A stretch of DNA of 24,420 bases from an uncultured Gemmiger sp. (GTDB lineage: Bacteria; Bacillota; Clostridia; Oscillospirales; Ruminococcaceae): assembly GCA_944382805.1 (NCBI GenBank), contig CALWNS010000257.1, positions 1 through 24,420 on the forward strand. Reading direction: 5' to 3'. The position numbers were made by a program, and so were the translations under genes. Of this stretch, positions 6,991 through 14,730 are shown in pieces. Position 1 is the stretch's first letter; each line of letters opens with the position of its first letter. The notes beneath the pieces were generated by a model. It was not told the DNA's origin, searched no databases, and saw only the letters and a list, made by a program, of their open reading frames with translations.

Positions 6991-8553
6991 TCAGTTTGTT
7001 TCTTGGGGGGCGGTGTTTCGCATCTCAAACCAGAACACCGAACCCTTGCCTAATTCGCTGTTTACGCCGAACGCAAACCCGTGCTGCTGCAAGATCGCCT
7101 TGGTGATCGAAAGCCCCAGCCCGGTCCCGCTCTTGCCGGCGTCTTTGCGGGAACGATAGTAGCGGTCAAAGATATAGGGCAGGTCCTCCGGCGGGATGCC
7201 GGGGCCGTGGTCCTCCACCTCCACGCGGCAGCCGCCCGCCTGCGGGATGGCCCGCAGCACGAACACGCCGTCCTCCCCGATGTGGTGGGTGGCGTTGCCC
7301 AGCAGGTTGTGCAGCACGCGCTCCATCATGGCCGGGTCGGCCCGCACCGGGCACTCGTGGTCGGCCTCCAGCTGCAGGGTCCAGCCGTTCTGGTCGCACA
7401 GGGCGTCGTACCGCCCGGCCACTTCAAAGCAGAGCGCGCTCATATCAAACTCGATCAGGTTGGGTTTGTCGGCGCCGCTCTGCACCTTGCTCAGCTCCAT
7501 CACGCTGTTCACCAGCGCCGAAAGCCGGTCGGTCTCGTCCACAATGATGTTGCACTGTTCGGTGCGGCGCGCTTCGTCGCCGCCGGTCAGGTCGCGCACC
7601 GTCTCGGCATAGCCCTTGATCAGGGTCAGCGGCGTGCGCAGGTCGTGGCTCACGTTGGCCAGGATCTCCTTTTCCAGCTTGGCCGAACGCCGCACCTCCC
7701 GCGCCATATGGTTGAACTCCTGCGCCAGCAGGCCCAGCTCGTCCCGGCGGTTCACCGCCACCTGCACGTCGTAGTTGCCGGCGGCCATCTGCCGCGCCCC
7801 GTCCGAAAGCTTGCGCACCGGCTGGGTGAACCAGCGGCTGAACACCAGCGCCGCCAGCAGGTTCAGCGCGAACAGCAGGATCGCAATGGGCGGCAGCACG
7901 CGGCCCATCACCACGGCGGCGGTGTCGATCTGCGCCAAACTGGTCGATACGATCACGGCGTACTGCCGGTCCGCCGTCAGCCGGCCCACCACCATCTGCA
8001 TATTCCCGGCCGAGGAAACGACCGTGTCCACGCTGCCCCGGGTGAACACCAGGCCGCGCAGCTGCACGACCTCCGGCGTGTCCACATTGATCTTGACCTG
8101 CCCGCTGAACGAGGATACGCTCTCGTGCAGGATGCAGGGGTACAGGCTTTCCAGGCAGCGCACGTTGCTCAGCGTGGCGTCGCTGATGTCCAGGCAGCAG
8201 TTTTCCAGATCCAGCCGCCCGTCGGAGGCCGCCTGCAAAAACTCCGTCCAAAAGCTCTCGTTAAAATACAGCCCGGTAAACGTCCGGCCGGAGATGGGGC
8301 TGCTGCTGGCGTCGATCATGCTCACCACGGCCGCGGCTTTGTTCTGCAGGCTGCGGCGGATGGTGCGGTGGTACATCGGCTCCAGGCCAAAGGTGATCAG
8401 CGCCCACACCAGCCCCAGCGTCAGCAGCGTAACGCCGCACAAAAACAGGATCAGCTGCTTGCGCACGCCCAGCTGCCGCAGCCGCCGGCCGAACGGGGGG
8501 TGGTCCTTTTTGCCCTGCGGCGCGCCGGCCGCGGGGACCAAAGTGTTTTTCAC
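6991..8553 (-). CDS. Sensor histidine kinase
   Basis: This 520-residue kinase starts with GTG at 8553; GGAGGG lies 8 nt upstream. It has a TM helix at about 34-56, an extracytoplasmic sensor domain of about 160 residues with several cysteines, a second TM at about 217-240, a HAMP domain (about 240-292), the H box VSHDLRTPLT with phospho-acceptor His303, an N box (HNLLGNATHH), G1 (DHGPGIP), F (IFDRYYR) and G2 (GTGLGLSI). All kinase boxes are intact. It phosphorylates the response regulator encoded 18 nt upstream. The signal is unknown. It resembles the OmpR-partner HPK1 class. Confidence 0.95.
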   Translation of the reverse strand: MKNTLVPAAGAPQGKKDHPPFGRRLRQLGVRKQLILFLCGVTLLTLGLVWALITFGLEPMYHRTIRRSLQNKAAAVVSMIDASSSPISGRTFTGLYFNESFWTEFLQAASDGRLDLENCCLDISDATLSNVRCLESLYPCILHESVSSFSGQVKINVDTPEVVQLRGLVFTRGSVDTVVSSAGNMQMVVGRLTADRQYAVIVSTSLAQIDTAAVVMGRVLPPIAILLFALNLLAALVFSRWFTQPVRKLSDGARQMAAGNYDVQVAVNRRDELGLLAQEFNHMAREVRRSAKLEKEILANVSHDLRTPLTLIKGYAETVRDLTGGDEARRTEQCNIIVDETDRLSALVNSVMELSKVQSGADKPNLIEFDMSALCFEVAGRYDALCDQNGWTLQLEADHECPVRADPAMMERVLHNLLGNATHHIGEDGVFVLRAIPQAGGCRVEVEDHGPGIPPEDLPYIFDRYYRSRKDAGKSGTGLGLSITKAILQQHGFAFGVNSELGKGSVFWFEMRNTAPQETN

Positions 8554-8571
8554 GTTCCCGGCCCTCCGGCG

Positions 8572-9255
8572 TCACAGCACATCGGGGTCGAACTTGTACC
8601 CGATGCCCCACACCGTCACGATATAGCTGCGGCACGCGCCCAGGTGGCTGCGCAGCATCTTGATGTGGGTGTCCACCGTGCGGTCCTCGCCGTAATAGTC
8701 GTAGTTCCACACCTGCTGCAAAATCTTCTCACGCGAGAGGGCGATGCCCTTGTTCTGCACCAGGAACACCAGCAGGTCGAATTCCTTGGGCGTGAGCGCC
8801 GCCTCCTGCCCGGCCACGCGCACGCTGTGGCTGGCCGTGTCGATCACCAGGTCCCCGAACGTATACACGCCGCCGGCCTCGGCCGCTTTGGGCATCGTGC
8901 GGGCCAGCACCGCCTTGACGCGGGCCACCAGCTCCCGCGGGGAGAAGGGCTTGACCACATAATCATCGGCCCCGCTCTCCAGCCCGGCCAGCTTGTCGTA
9001 TTCCTCGCCGCGGGCGGTCAGCATGATGACCGGGGTGTCTATCTTGCGCGCGCGCATCTCGCGCAGGCAGGTCATGCCGTCCATGAACGGCATCATGATG
9101 TCCAAAATCACCAGGTCGACGCTGCCCTGCGCCAGCGCCGCCAGCGCCTGCGTGCCGTCCGCAGCCTCCGCGCAGGCGTAGCCCGCGTGCTGCAAATGTT
9201 CGCGGATCAGGTCGCGGATGCGGGGTTCGTCGTCAACGATCAGGATCTTTGCCAT
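8572..9255 (-). CDS. OmpR/PhoB-family response regulator
   Basis: This 227-residue protein starts at the ATG at 9255 (MAKILIVDDEPR), with GGGAGG 10 nt upstream. The receiver domain (about 1-120) has the acidic pair Asp8/Asp9, phospho-acceptor Asp52 (VILDIMMP), the conserved Thr (MLTARG) and Lys (YVVKPFSP). The C-terminal winged helix (about 130-225) has LTPKEFDLLVFL and the recognition helix RTVDTHIKMLRSHL. The gene heads an operon with its kinase and is divergent from echA, sharing a 235-bp intergenic region. Control of the hydrogenase is possible but not shown. Confidence 0.95.
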   Translation of the reverse strand: MAKILIVDDEPRIRDLIREHLQHAGYACAEAADGTQALAALAQGSVDLVILDIMMPFMDGMTCLREMRARKIDTPVIMLTARGEEYDKLAGLESGADDYVVKPFSPRELVARVKAVLARTMPKAAEAGGVYTFGDLVIDTASHSVRVAGQEAALTPKEFDLLVFLVQNKGIALSREKILQQVWNYDYYGEDRTVDTHIKMLRSHLGACRSYIVTVWGIGYKFDPDVL

Positions 9256-9280
9256 AACTTCCAAGCCTCCCAACAAAGCT

Positions 9281-9304
9281 CTATAGTACCATAATACCAT
9301 AATA
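9281..9304. repeat. Three tandem 8-bp repeats upstream of the response regulator
   Basis: CTATAGTA, CCATAATA and CCATAATA lie head to tail (plus strand). On the minus strand they read TATTATGG, TATTATGG, TACTATAG, 26 nt before the response regulator ATG. They contain -10-like hexamers (TATTAT, TACTAT), but no good -35 lies 16-18 bp upstream. This fits a promoter that needs an activator, possibly the regulator itself. Confidence 0.5.
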
Positions 9305-9367
9305 CGCCGCACAGATGGGGGATTTGTGAAAGTTTTCTTAAAAAAACGGGAACCCGCGCCCCGTGCC

Positions 9368-9397
9368 CCCCCGGGCGGCAAATTCCCCGCCCGGGGG
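9368..9397. other. GC-rich hairpin in the divergent intergenic region
   Basis: A perfect 11-bp stem (9368-9378 with 9387-9397) has an 8-nt loop. There is no T-run directly after it on either strand, so it is not a convincing terminator. It lies just upstream of the ech promoter. Apart from this, the tandem 8-mers and the ech promoter, I see nothing in 9256-9490. Confidence 0.55.
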
Positions 9398-9403
9398 CGT
9401 TTG

Positions 9404-9429
9404 TCCCTTGTTTTTCCCGAAAAAGGGAA
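9404..9429. repeat. Nested inverted repeats over the ech promoter
   Basis: TCCCTT (9404-9409) and AAGGGA (9423-9428) form one inverted repeat, and TTCCC (9414-9418) and GGGAA (9425-9429) form another. They overlap the -35 hexamer and the spacer of the ech promoter, as a repressor operator would. No known operator consensus is matched. Confidence 0.4.
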
Positions 9430-9436
9430 CTATAAT
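9408..9436 (+). promoter_or_regulatory. Sigma-A promoter of the ech operon
   Basis: TTGTTT (9408-9413), a 17-bp spacer and TATAAT (9431-9436) give a strong promoter about 55 nt upstream of the echA start at 9491. Confidence 0.8.
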
Positions 9437-9490
9437 GACCTTATATTCAACGAACGGCCCGCCTGCGGCGGGCCCGACAGGGAGGAATGG

Positions 9491-11404
9491 ATGGGTATGC
9501 AGATCGTTCCGTTTTGGCTCGTACCGATTTTGATCCTGTGGCCGGTGCTGGCGGCGGCGGTGCTGCCGCTGGTGCGCAGCGCCCGGGCGCGCGGCGTTGT
9601 GGTGTATGCGGCGGCCGCCGGCGTGATGGCGCTGGCCGCCGCGCTGCTGGGCGGCTGGCTGGCCGCCGGCGCGCCGGTGATCACGCTGTATGCCGACACC
9701 GGTGGGGTGGACCACCTGATGCTGGCCGGCGAACTGTTCCTGATGGCGCTGATCATCGTGCTCAGCGTGCGTTACCGCCAGTACCCGGTCATCCTGCTCT
9801 CGGCGGCGCAGACCGGGCTTTTGCTCTACACCGAGCAGACCTGGCCGGCGGCCGGCGCGTTCCATATGCAGATCGACTGCCTGACCATGCTCATGTGCGT
9901 GATCGCGGCGTTCGTGGGCGGCTTTATCTGCATCTACGCCGTGGGCTACATGAAAGCCTACCACCGGCACCATGCCGAATACGCCGACCGCAGCGGGTTC
10001 TTTTTCTCCATGCTGTTTTTGTTCCTGGGCGCGATGTTCGGGCTGGTCCTTTCGGAAAACCTTATCTGGATGTACTTCTTTTGGGAGGTCACCAGCGTCA
10101 TCTCGTTCTTGCTCATCGGCTACACCCGCACCGAGGAGGCCGTGCATAACAGCTTCCGCGCGCTGTGGATGAACCTGCTGGGCGGGCTGGGCTTTGCCAT
10201 CGCCATTGCGGTGGCCTCCGCCACGCTGGGCACCGTGCAGCTGGGCGAGGTGGTGGCCGCCCGCGCCGTGATCCCCATCGCCATGCTCTCGCTGGCCGGG
10301 CTGACCAAGTCGGCCCAGCTGCCGTTCTCCTCCTGGCTGCTGGGCGCGATGGTAGCCCCCACGCCGTCCAGCGCGCTTTTGCACAGCGCCACCATGGTCA
10401 AGGCGGGCGTGTACCTGCTCATCCGCCTGGCCCCGGCGCTGGCCGGTTCCGCCACCGGCATGACGGTGGCCTTTATCGGCGGCTTTACCTTTATTGCCGC
10501 CAGCATGATGGCCATTGCCCAGAACGACGGCAAAAAAGTGCTGGCCTTTTCCACCGTCTCCAACCTGGGGCTGATCGTGGCCTGCGCCGGCATCGGCGCC
10601 GAGGAGACCATCTGGGCGGCCGTGCTGCTCATGATCTTCCACTCGGTCAGCAAGTCGATGCTGTTCCAGGCGGTCGGCGCGATCGAAAACTGCCTGGGCA
10701 GCCGCGACATCGAATCGATGCACGGGCTTTTGCTGCGTCTGCCGGCGCTGACCTACATCATGGGCGTGGGCATTGCCGGTATGTACCTGGCGCCGTTCGG
10801 TATGCTGATCTCCAAGTGGGTGGCGCTGCGCGCCTTTGTGGACGCGGACAACTACCTGCTGGTCATCTTTATCGCCTACGGCAGCGCCACGACCATGCTG
10901 TACTGGGCTAAATGGCTGTGCAAGCTGGTGGCGCTGCACCGCACCAAGGAACAGGTGACCGATGTGACCCACCGCGACCAGTACCTTTCCATGCTGGTAC
11001 ACGCAGGCTCCACGCTGCTTTTGTGCCTTTTGTTCCCGCTGCTGGCCACCCGCGTGGTGGACCCCATCATCATGGAGCTGTTCGGTGAAGCGCACGACGT
11101 GCTTTCCATGAGCGTGCTGACCACCATGGCGGTCATGCTGGTCAGCGTGATCTTTGTGCCGGCGCTGATGTTCCTGATCACCCGCTCGGCCCATTCGCAG
11201 ATCGTGCCCATCTATATGGGCGGCGCCAACGAGGGCGACAACACCTATTTTGTCAACAGCTACGGCGAACCGGAACATTTGTACCTGAGCAACTGGTACC
11301 TGCGGTTCGACTTTGGTATGCGGCGGCTGATGCGGCCTTCGGTGATCGTGGCCACCGGGGTGCTTGTGGTGATGCTTTGCGTGATCGTAGGGGGTGCAGT
11401 ATGA
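9491..11404 (+). CDS. echA: Ech hydrogenase subunit A, NuoL/antiporter-like
   Basis: This 637-residue integral membrane protein of the NuoL/MrpA antiporter superfamily has about 14-16 hydrophobic helices. Key residues of the ion-translocating unit are visible: Glu199 in FFWEVTSVISFLLIG (equivalent to NuoL Glu144), Lys273 in LAGLTKSAQLPFSSWL (NuoL Lys229), and the His298/Lys304 segment ALLHSATMVKAG. In Ech it is thought to couple electron flow from ferredoxin to protons with H+ or Na+ pumping. The start is ATG 9491 with AGGGAGG 5 nt upstream; ATG 9497 in the same frame is an alternative. It ends with ATGA overlapping echB. Confidence 0.93.
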   Translation: MGMQIVPFWLVPILILWPVLAAAVLPLVRSARARGVVVYAAAAGVMALAAALLGGWLAAGAPVITLYADTGGVDHLMLAGELFLMALIIVLSVRYRQYPVILLSAAQTGLLLYTEQTWPAAGAFHMQIDCLTMLMCVIAAFVGGFICIYAVGYMKAYHRHHAEYADRSGFFFSMLFLFLGAMFGLVLSENLIWMYFFWEVTSVISFLLIGYTRTEEAVHNSFRALWMNLLGGLGFAIAIAVASATLGTVQLGEVVAARAVIPIAMLSLAGLTKSAQLPFSSWLLGAMVAPTPSSALLHSATMVKAGVYLLIRLAPALAGSATGMTVAFIGGFTFIAASMMAIAQNDGKKVLAFSTVSNLGLIVACAGIGAEETIWAAVLLMIFHSVSKSMLFQAVGAIENCLGSRDIESMHGLLLRLPALTYIMGVGIAGMYLAPFGMLISKWVALRAFVDADNYLLVIFIAYGSATTMLYWAKWLCKLVALHRTKEQVTDVTHRDQYLSMLVHAGSTLLLCLLFPLLATRVVDPIIMELFGEAHDVLSMSVLTTMAVMLVSVIFVPALMFLITRSAHSQIVPIYMGGANEGDNTYFVNSYGEPEHLYLSNWYLRFDFGMRRLMRPSVIVATGVLVVMLCVIVGGAV

Positions 11405-12264
11405 TGCCGGTGATCTCCGTAATTGCCTACCTGGCGCTGGCGCCGTTTGCGGGCGCGCTGCTGGACGGGCTGGACCGCAAGCTGGCGGCCCGTATGCAGG
11501 GGCGCAAAGGCCCGCCGCTTTTGCAGCCGTTTTACGATCTGGGCAAGCTGTTCTCCAAGCAGATGATCGCCGTCAACCGCGTGCAGATCCTGCTGAACCT
11601 GAGCTACCTGGTCTTTCTGGCCATAGCCGGTTCCATGCTGTTCGCCGGGGCGGATATCCTGATGTGTACGTTTTTGCTCTCCACGGCCGATATGTTCCTG
11701 GTCATGGCGGCTTCGTGCGATTCTTCGCCGTTTTCCACCCTGGGCGCCGGGCGCGAGATGATCCAGATGATGGCCTACGAACCGCTGGTGCTGCTGATGG
11801 CCGTGGGCTTTTACCTGGCCACCGGCACCTTCCACGTGGGCGAGATCATCCGGGCGCCCGCCTGTGCAGTCATCGCCATGCCGGGCTTTTTGCTGGGCTT
11901 TATCTTTATCACGGCCATCAAGCTGCGCAAGTCGCCGTTTGACCTTTCCACCAGCCACCACGCCCACCAGGAGATGGTCAAGGGCATCACCACCGAAATG
12001 TCCGGCCCGGCGCTGGGCATCGTCACCGTGGCCGAATACTACGAGATCGTGCTGATGCTGGGCATTGTGGCGCTGTTTTTCCTCAACAGGCACTGGTGGA
12101 GCTGGCCGCTGGCCGTCGCCGCCTGCCTGCTGGTCTATTTCCTGGAAGTTCTGTGGGACAACGTCAGCGCCCGCGTCAAGTGGGACACGCTGCTGGGCAG
12201 CTGCTGGGTCGCCACGCTGCTGACCGGCGGACTCAACGGCCTGATCCTGATGTTCGTGCGCTGA
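11401..12264 (+). CDS. echB: Ech hydrogenase subunit B, NuoH-like
   Basis: This 287-residue membrane protein of the NuoH (complex I ND1)/EchB family has about eight helices. The conserved loop RMQGRKGPPLLQPFYDLGKL (31-50) matches the RxGPxxxQPxxDxxKL signature that forms part of the contact between membrane and peripheral arms. A second conserved stretch is LRKSPFDLSTSHHAHQE, the acidic loop that contacts the hydrogenase. Translation is coupled to echA by a 4-nt overlap; GGGGGTG precedes the start. It anchors the hydrogenase module to the membrane. Confidence 0.94.
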   Translation: MMPVISVIAYLALAPFAGALLDGLDRKLAARMQGRKGPPLLQPFYDLGKLFSKQMIAVNRVQILLNLSYLVFLAIAGSMLFAGADILMCTFLLSTADMFLVMAASCDSSPFSTLGAGREMIQMMAYEPLVLLMAVGFYLATGTFHVGEIIRAPACAVIAMPGFLLGFIFITAIKLRKSPFDLSTSHHAHQEMVKGITTEMSGPALGIVTVAEYYEIVLMLGIVALFFLNRHWWSWPLAVAACLLVYFLEVLWDNVSARVKWDTLLGSCWVATLLTGGLNGLILMFVR

Positions 12265-12281
12265 GCGGGAGGGAATACACA

Positions 12282-12719
12282 ATGGCAAAACTGGCAAAGT
12301 CTCCCTGGCTGCTGCACTACGACGGCAGCAGCTGCAACGGGTGCGACATCGAGGTGCTGGCCTGCACCACCCCGGTGTACGATATCGAACGGTTCGGCAT
12401 CATCAACACCGGCGACCCGTTCCAGGCCGATATCCTGCTGATCACCGGCGGCATCAACCACCAGAGCGAAGCGGTGGTCAAGCAGATCTACAGCCAAATG
12501 CCCGACCCCAAGGTGGTGGTGGCGGTGGGCATCTGCGCCTGCACGGGCGGCGTGTTCAAGGACTGCTACAACATCAAGGGCGGCGTTGACACCGTGATCC
12601 CGGTGGATGTGTATGTGCCGGGCTGCGCGGCGCGGCCGCAGGCCATCATAGACGGCGTGGTCAAAGCGCTGGAAATTTTGCAGCAAAAGCGCGAGGCCTT
12701 TTTGGCCCGGCGCGCGTAA
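12282..12719 (+). CDS. echC: Ech hydrogenase small subunit, NuoB-like [4Fe-4S] protein
   Basis: This is a 145-residue [NiFe]-hydrogenase small subunit of the short group-4 type. Four cysteines typical of the proximal [4Fe-4S] cluster are seen: Cys18 and Cys21 (SSCNGCDIE), Cys85 (GICACTGG) and Cys115 (VPGCAARP). There is no Tat signal and no second or third cluster domain, as expected for Ech/NuoB. It passes electrons from EchF to the NiFe site in EchE. The start ATG at 12282 follows a GGGAGGG site, 17 nt after echB. Confidence 0.95.
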   Translation: MAKLAKSPWLLHYDGSSCNGCDIEVLACTTPVYDIERFGIINTGDPFQADILLITGGINHQSEAVVKQIYSQMPDPKVVVAVGICACTGGVFKDCYNIKGGVDTVIPVDVYVPGCAARPQAIIDGVVKALEILQQKREAFLARRA

Positions 12720-12730
12720 GGAGGGGCGGT

Positions 12731-13081
12731 ATGGAACAGGGAAAAAACACCATTGAACCGGTCAAGGCGGAGGATTTCCTGCCCGCGGTCATCCACTGCA
12801 AAATGCAGGGCTGGCGGCTGGTGCAGCTGTGCGCCACCCGGCTGCCCGGCCGGTACGAGCTGAGCTATTCGTTCGCCAAGGACCTTGCTTTGCGCACGCT
12901 GCGCCTGGTGGTGGACGAAACGGACCGGGTGCCCAGCATCACCCAGATCTACCCCGGCGCCTTTTTGCAGGAAAACGAAATGGCGGAACTGTTCGGCGTA
13001 CAGGTGGCGGACATCAGCCGGGACTACCGGCAAAAGCTGTACCGCATCGCGCGGGAAACGCCGTTCAAGGAAAAGGGGTGA
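12731..13081 (+). CDS. echD: Ech hydrogenase subunit D, NuoC-like
   Basis: This 116-residue protein shows the NuoC/30-kDa-like core: GWRLVQLCAT, YELSYSF, LRLVVDETDRVPSITQIYPGAF split by loops, then ENEMAELFGVQV, the ExxxxDxFG-like signature that contacts the large subunit. It has no cofactor. It lies between echC (11-nt gap) and echE (4-nt gap) with a GAGGGG site. Confidence 0.9.
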   Translation: MEQGKNTIEPVKAEDFLPAVIHCKMQGWRLVQLCATRLPGRYELSYSFAKDLALRTLRLVVDETDRVPSITQIYPGAFLQENEMAELFGVQVADISRDYRQKLYRIARETPFKEKG

Positions 13082-13085
13082 GAGC

Positions 13086-14165
13086 ATGGCCAAGCAAAGC
13101 ATCGTTCCGTTCGGCCCGCAGCACCCGGTGCTGCCGGAGCCTGTACACCTGGACCTTGTGCTGGAGGACGAGGTCGTGGTCAAGGCCGTGCCCAGCATCG
13201 GCTTTGTACACCGCGGGCTGGAAAAACTGGTCGAGACCAAGGATTTTAAGGAATACGTCTATATTGCGGAGCGCGTGTGCGGCATCTGCAGCTTTGGCCA
13301 CGGCATGGGCTACTGCCAGAGCGTGGAGCACATCCTGGGCGTCGAGGTGCCCCGCCGGGCCGACTACCTGCGCACCATCTGGATGGAGATGAGCCGCATC
13401 CACAGCCACCTGCTGTGGCTGGGCCTGCTGGCCGACGCCATGGGCTTTGAAAGCCTGTTCATGCAGAGCTGGCGGCTGCGGGAAAAGATCCTGGATATGT
13501 TCGACGCCACCACCGGCGGGCGCATCATTTTTTCGGTCAACTGCATCGGCGGCGTGCTGAAGGATATGGACAACGGGATGCTGCGCCGCCTGGTGGAAAC
13601 GCTGGATTCCATCGAGCGCGACCTGCGCCCGCTGGCCGATACGTTTTTGCAGGATTACACGGTCGGCACCCGCCTGATCGGCCTGGGCGTGCTCAAGGGC
13701 GAGGACGCCACGCTGGCCGGGGCCGTCGGCCCGATGCTGCGCGCCAGCGGCGTGGGTTACGACGCGCGCCAGCTGGGCTATGCGGCGTACAACGATCTGG
13801 ACTTTGCGCCGGTCACGGCGCAGGAGGGCGATTCCTACGCGCGCTGCCAGGTGCGCATCCAGGAGATCTACCAGTCCATCCGCCTGATCCGCCAGGCGGC
13901 GGACAAGATCCCGAATGGGCCGATCTCCGTGCCGGTCAAGGGCAACCCCAACGGCGAGTACTTCCAGCGCATCGAGCAGCCGCGCGGCGAGGCCGTATAC
14001 TATGTAAAGGGCAGCGGCGGCAAGTTCATCGACCGCTTCCGCCTGCGCACGCCGACCACAAGCAACATCCCGCCCATGCTGGATATGCTCAAGGGCTGCC
14101 AGCTGGCCGATGTACCGCTGCTGATCCTGACCATCGACCCCTGCATCAGCTGTACCGAGAGGTGA
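13086..14165 (+). CDS. echE: Ech [NiFe]-hydrogenase large subunit
   Basis: This is a 359-residue NuoD/HycE-type large subunit with the active site for proton reduction/H2 oxidation. Both nickel-ligand motifs are complete: RVCGICSFGHG with Cys65/Cys68, and DPCISC with Cys353/Cys356. Other conserved parts are GPQHPVLPEPVHLDL (10-24) and SRIHSHLLWLG. The protein stops three residues after Cys356 (CTER-stop), so it lacks the C-terminal extension that most NiFe large subunits lose by proteolysis. This agrees with the absence of a maturation endopeptidase gene. All four ligands are present, so an active enzyme is expected. Confidence 0.97.
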   Translation: MAKQSIVPFGPQHPVLPEPVHLDLVLEDEVVVKAVPSIGFVHRGLEKLVETKDFKEYVYIAERVCGICSFGHGMGYCQSVEHILGVEVPRRADYLRTIWMEMSRIHSHLLWLGLLADAMGFESLFMQSWRLREKILDMFDATTGGRIIFSVNCIGGVLKDMDNGMLRRLVETLDSIERDLRPLADTFLQDYTVGTRLIGLGVLKGEDATLAGAVGPMLRASGVGYDARQLGYAAYNDLDFAPVTAQEGDSYARCQVRIQEIYQSIRLIRQAADKIPNGPISVPVKGNPNGEYFQRIEQPRGEAVYYVKGSGGKFIDRFRLRTPTTSNIPPMLDMLKGCQLADVPLLILTIDPCISCTER

Positions 14166-14169
14166 GACC

Positions 14170-14727
14170 ATGCGACCGATCCGACTGTTCCCCTTTGCCC
14201 ACACCGCGCTGCAAAACCTGTTCCGCAAGCCGGTAACGACCCGGTACCCGTTTGCCCCTGCCCAGTACCCGGAGCGGATGCGCGGCCATGTGGAGATCGA
14301 TATCGAAGCCTGCATCAGCTGCGGGCTGTGCGCGCGCAGCTGCCCGCCCGGCGCGCTGAAGGTGGACCGCGCCGCGCGCACCTGGACCATCGACCGGTTC
14401 GACTGCGTGCAGCCCTGCAACCGCGTGAACAACTGCCCCAAAAAGTGCCTGCGCATCGTGCCCGGCTACACCGTGCCCGACACCGCCAAGCACAGCGAGA
14501 CCTTTACCCGCCCGGCCCCGGCGCAAACGGAGGCCCCGGCGGCCGGCGGCCGCCCGGTCAACGACCCGGACAAATGCGTCTACTGCACGCTGTGCGCCAA
14601 AAAATGCCCGCAGCAGGCCATCACGGTGGATCGCGCGGCCAAGACCTGGGCGCTCAACGCCGAAGCCTGCGTGGGCTGCGGCGTGTGCGCGGCCGCCTGC
14701 CCCAAAAAGTGCCTGACCCTGCAATAA
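14170..14727 (+). CDS. echF: EchF-type polyferredoxin with duplicated 2x[4Fe-4S] module
   Basis: This 185-residue iron-sulfur subunit has the expected EchF/NuoI-like N-terminus (1-100) and then an additional ferredoxin module after an Ala/Pro linker (about 114-128). Cluster motifs: (1) Cys48-51-54-58, canonical; (2) Cys79, 83, 89, 93, non-canonical, with Pro82 and Arg85 where the second and third cysteines should be; (3) Cys136-139-142-146, canonical; (4) Cys167-170-173-177 plus Cys181, canonical. The two halves align without gaps at an offset of 88 residues (VDRAARTW and VDRAAKTW; both end CPKKCL), so the gene has an internal duplication. Most EchF proteins have only two clusters. It should take electrons from soluble ferredoxin. 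Confidence 0.9.
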   Translation: MRPIRLFPFAHTALQNLFRKPVTTRYPFAPAQYPERMRGHVEIDIEACISCGLCARSCPPGALKVDRAARTWTIDRFDCVQPCNRVNNCPKKCLRIVPGYTVPDTAKHSETFTRPAPAQTEAPAAGGRPVNDPDKCVYCTLCAKKCPQQAITVDRAAKTWALNAEACVGCGVCAAACPKKCLTLQ

Positions 14728-14730
14728 AGC

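Noticed and set aside
7081..9294. A 737-codon open frame on the plus strand opposite the two-component genes
   Set aside because: It lies antisense to intact kinase and regulator genes. Its composition (His, Gln, Ala, Arg-rich, no domains) is typical of shadow frames in GC-rich DNA.
9281..9304. CRISPR-like or phage attachment repeats
   Set aside because: The three 8-bp units have no spacers and no neighbouring integrase or cas genes, so a regulatory repeat is the simpler reading.
9368..9397. Terminator between the response regulator and ech operons
   Set aside because: The stem is strong, but no T-run follows directly on either strand, and the flanking genes are divergent so no terminator is required.
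9338..11278. A 646-codon open frame on the minus strand opposite echA
   Set aside because: The predicted protein is Gly/His/Gln-rich with no hydrophobic or domain pattern, while the plus strand carries an intact EchA.
14403..14450. Possible frameshift causing the odd cysteine spacing in echF
   Set aside because: The reading frame continues without a break into the CPKKCL motif, which lines up exactly with the second copy. A compensating pair of indels is possible but needless to explain the data.
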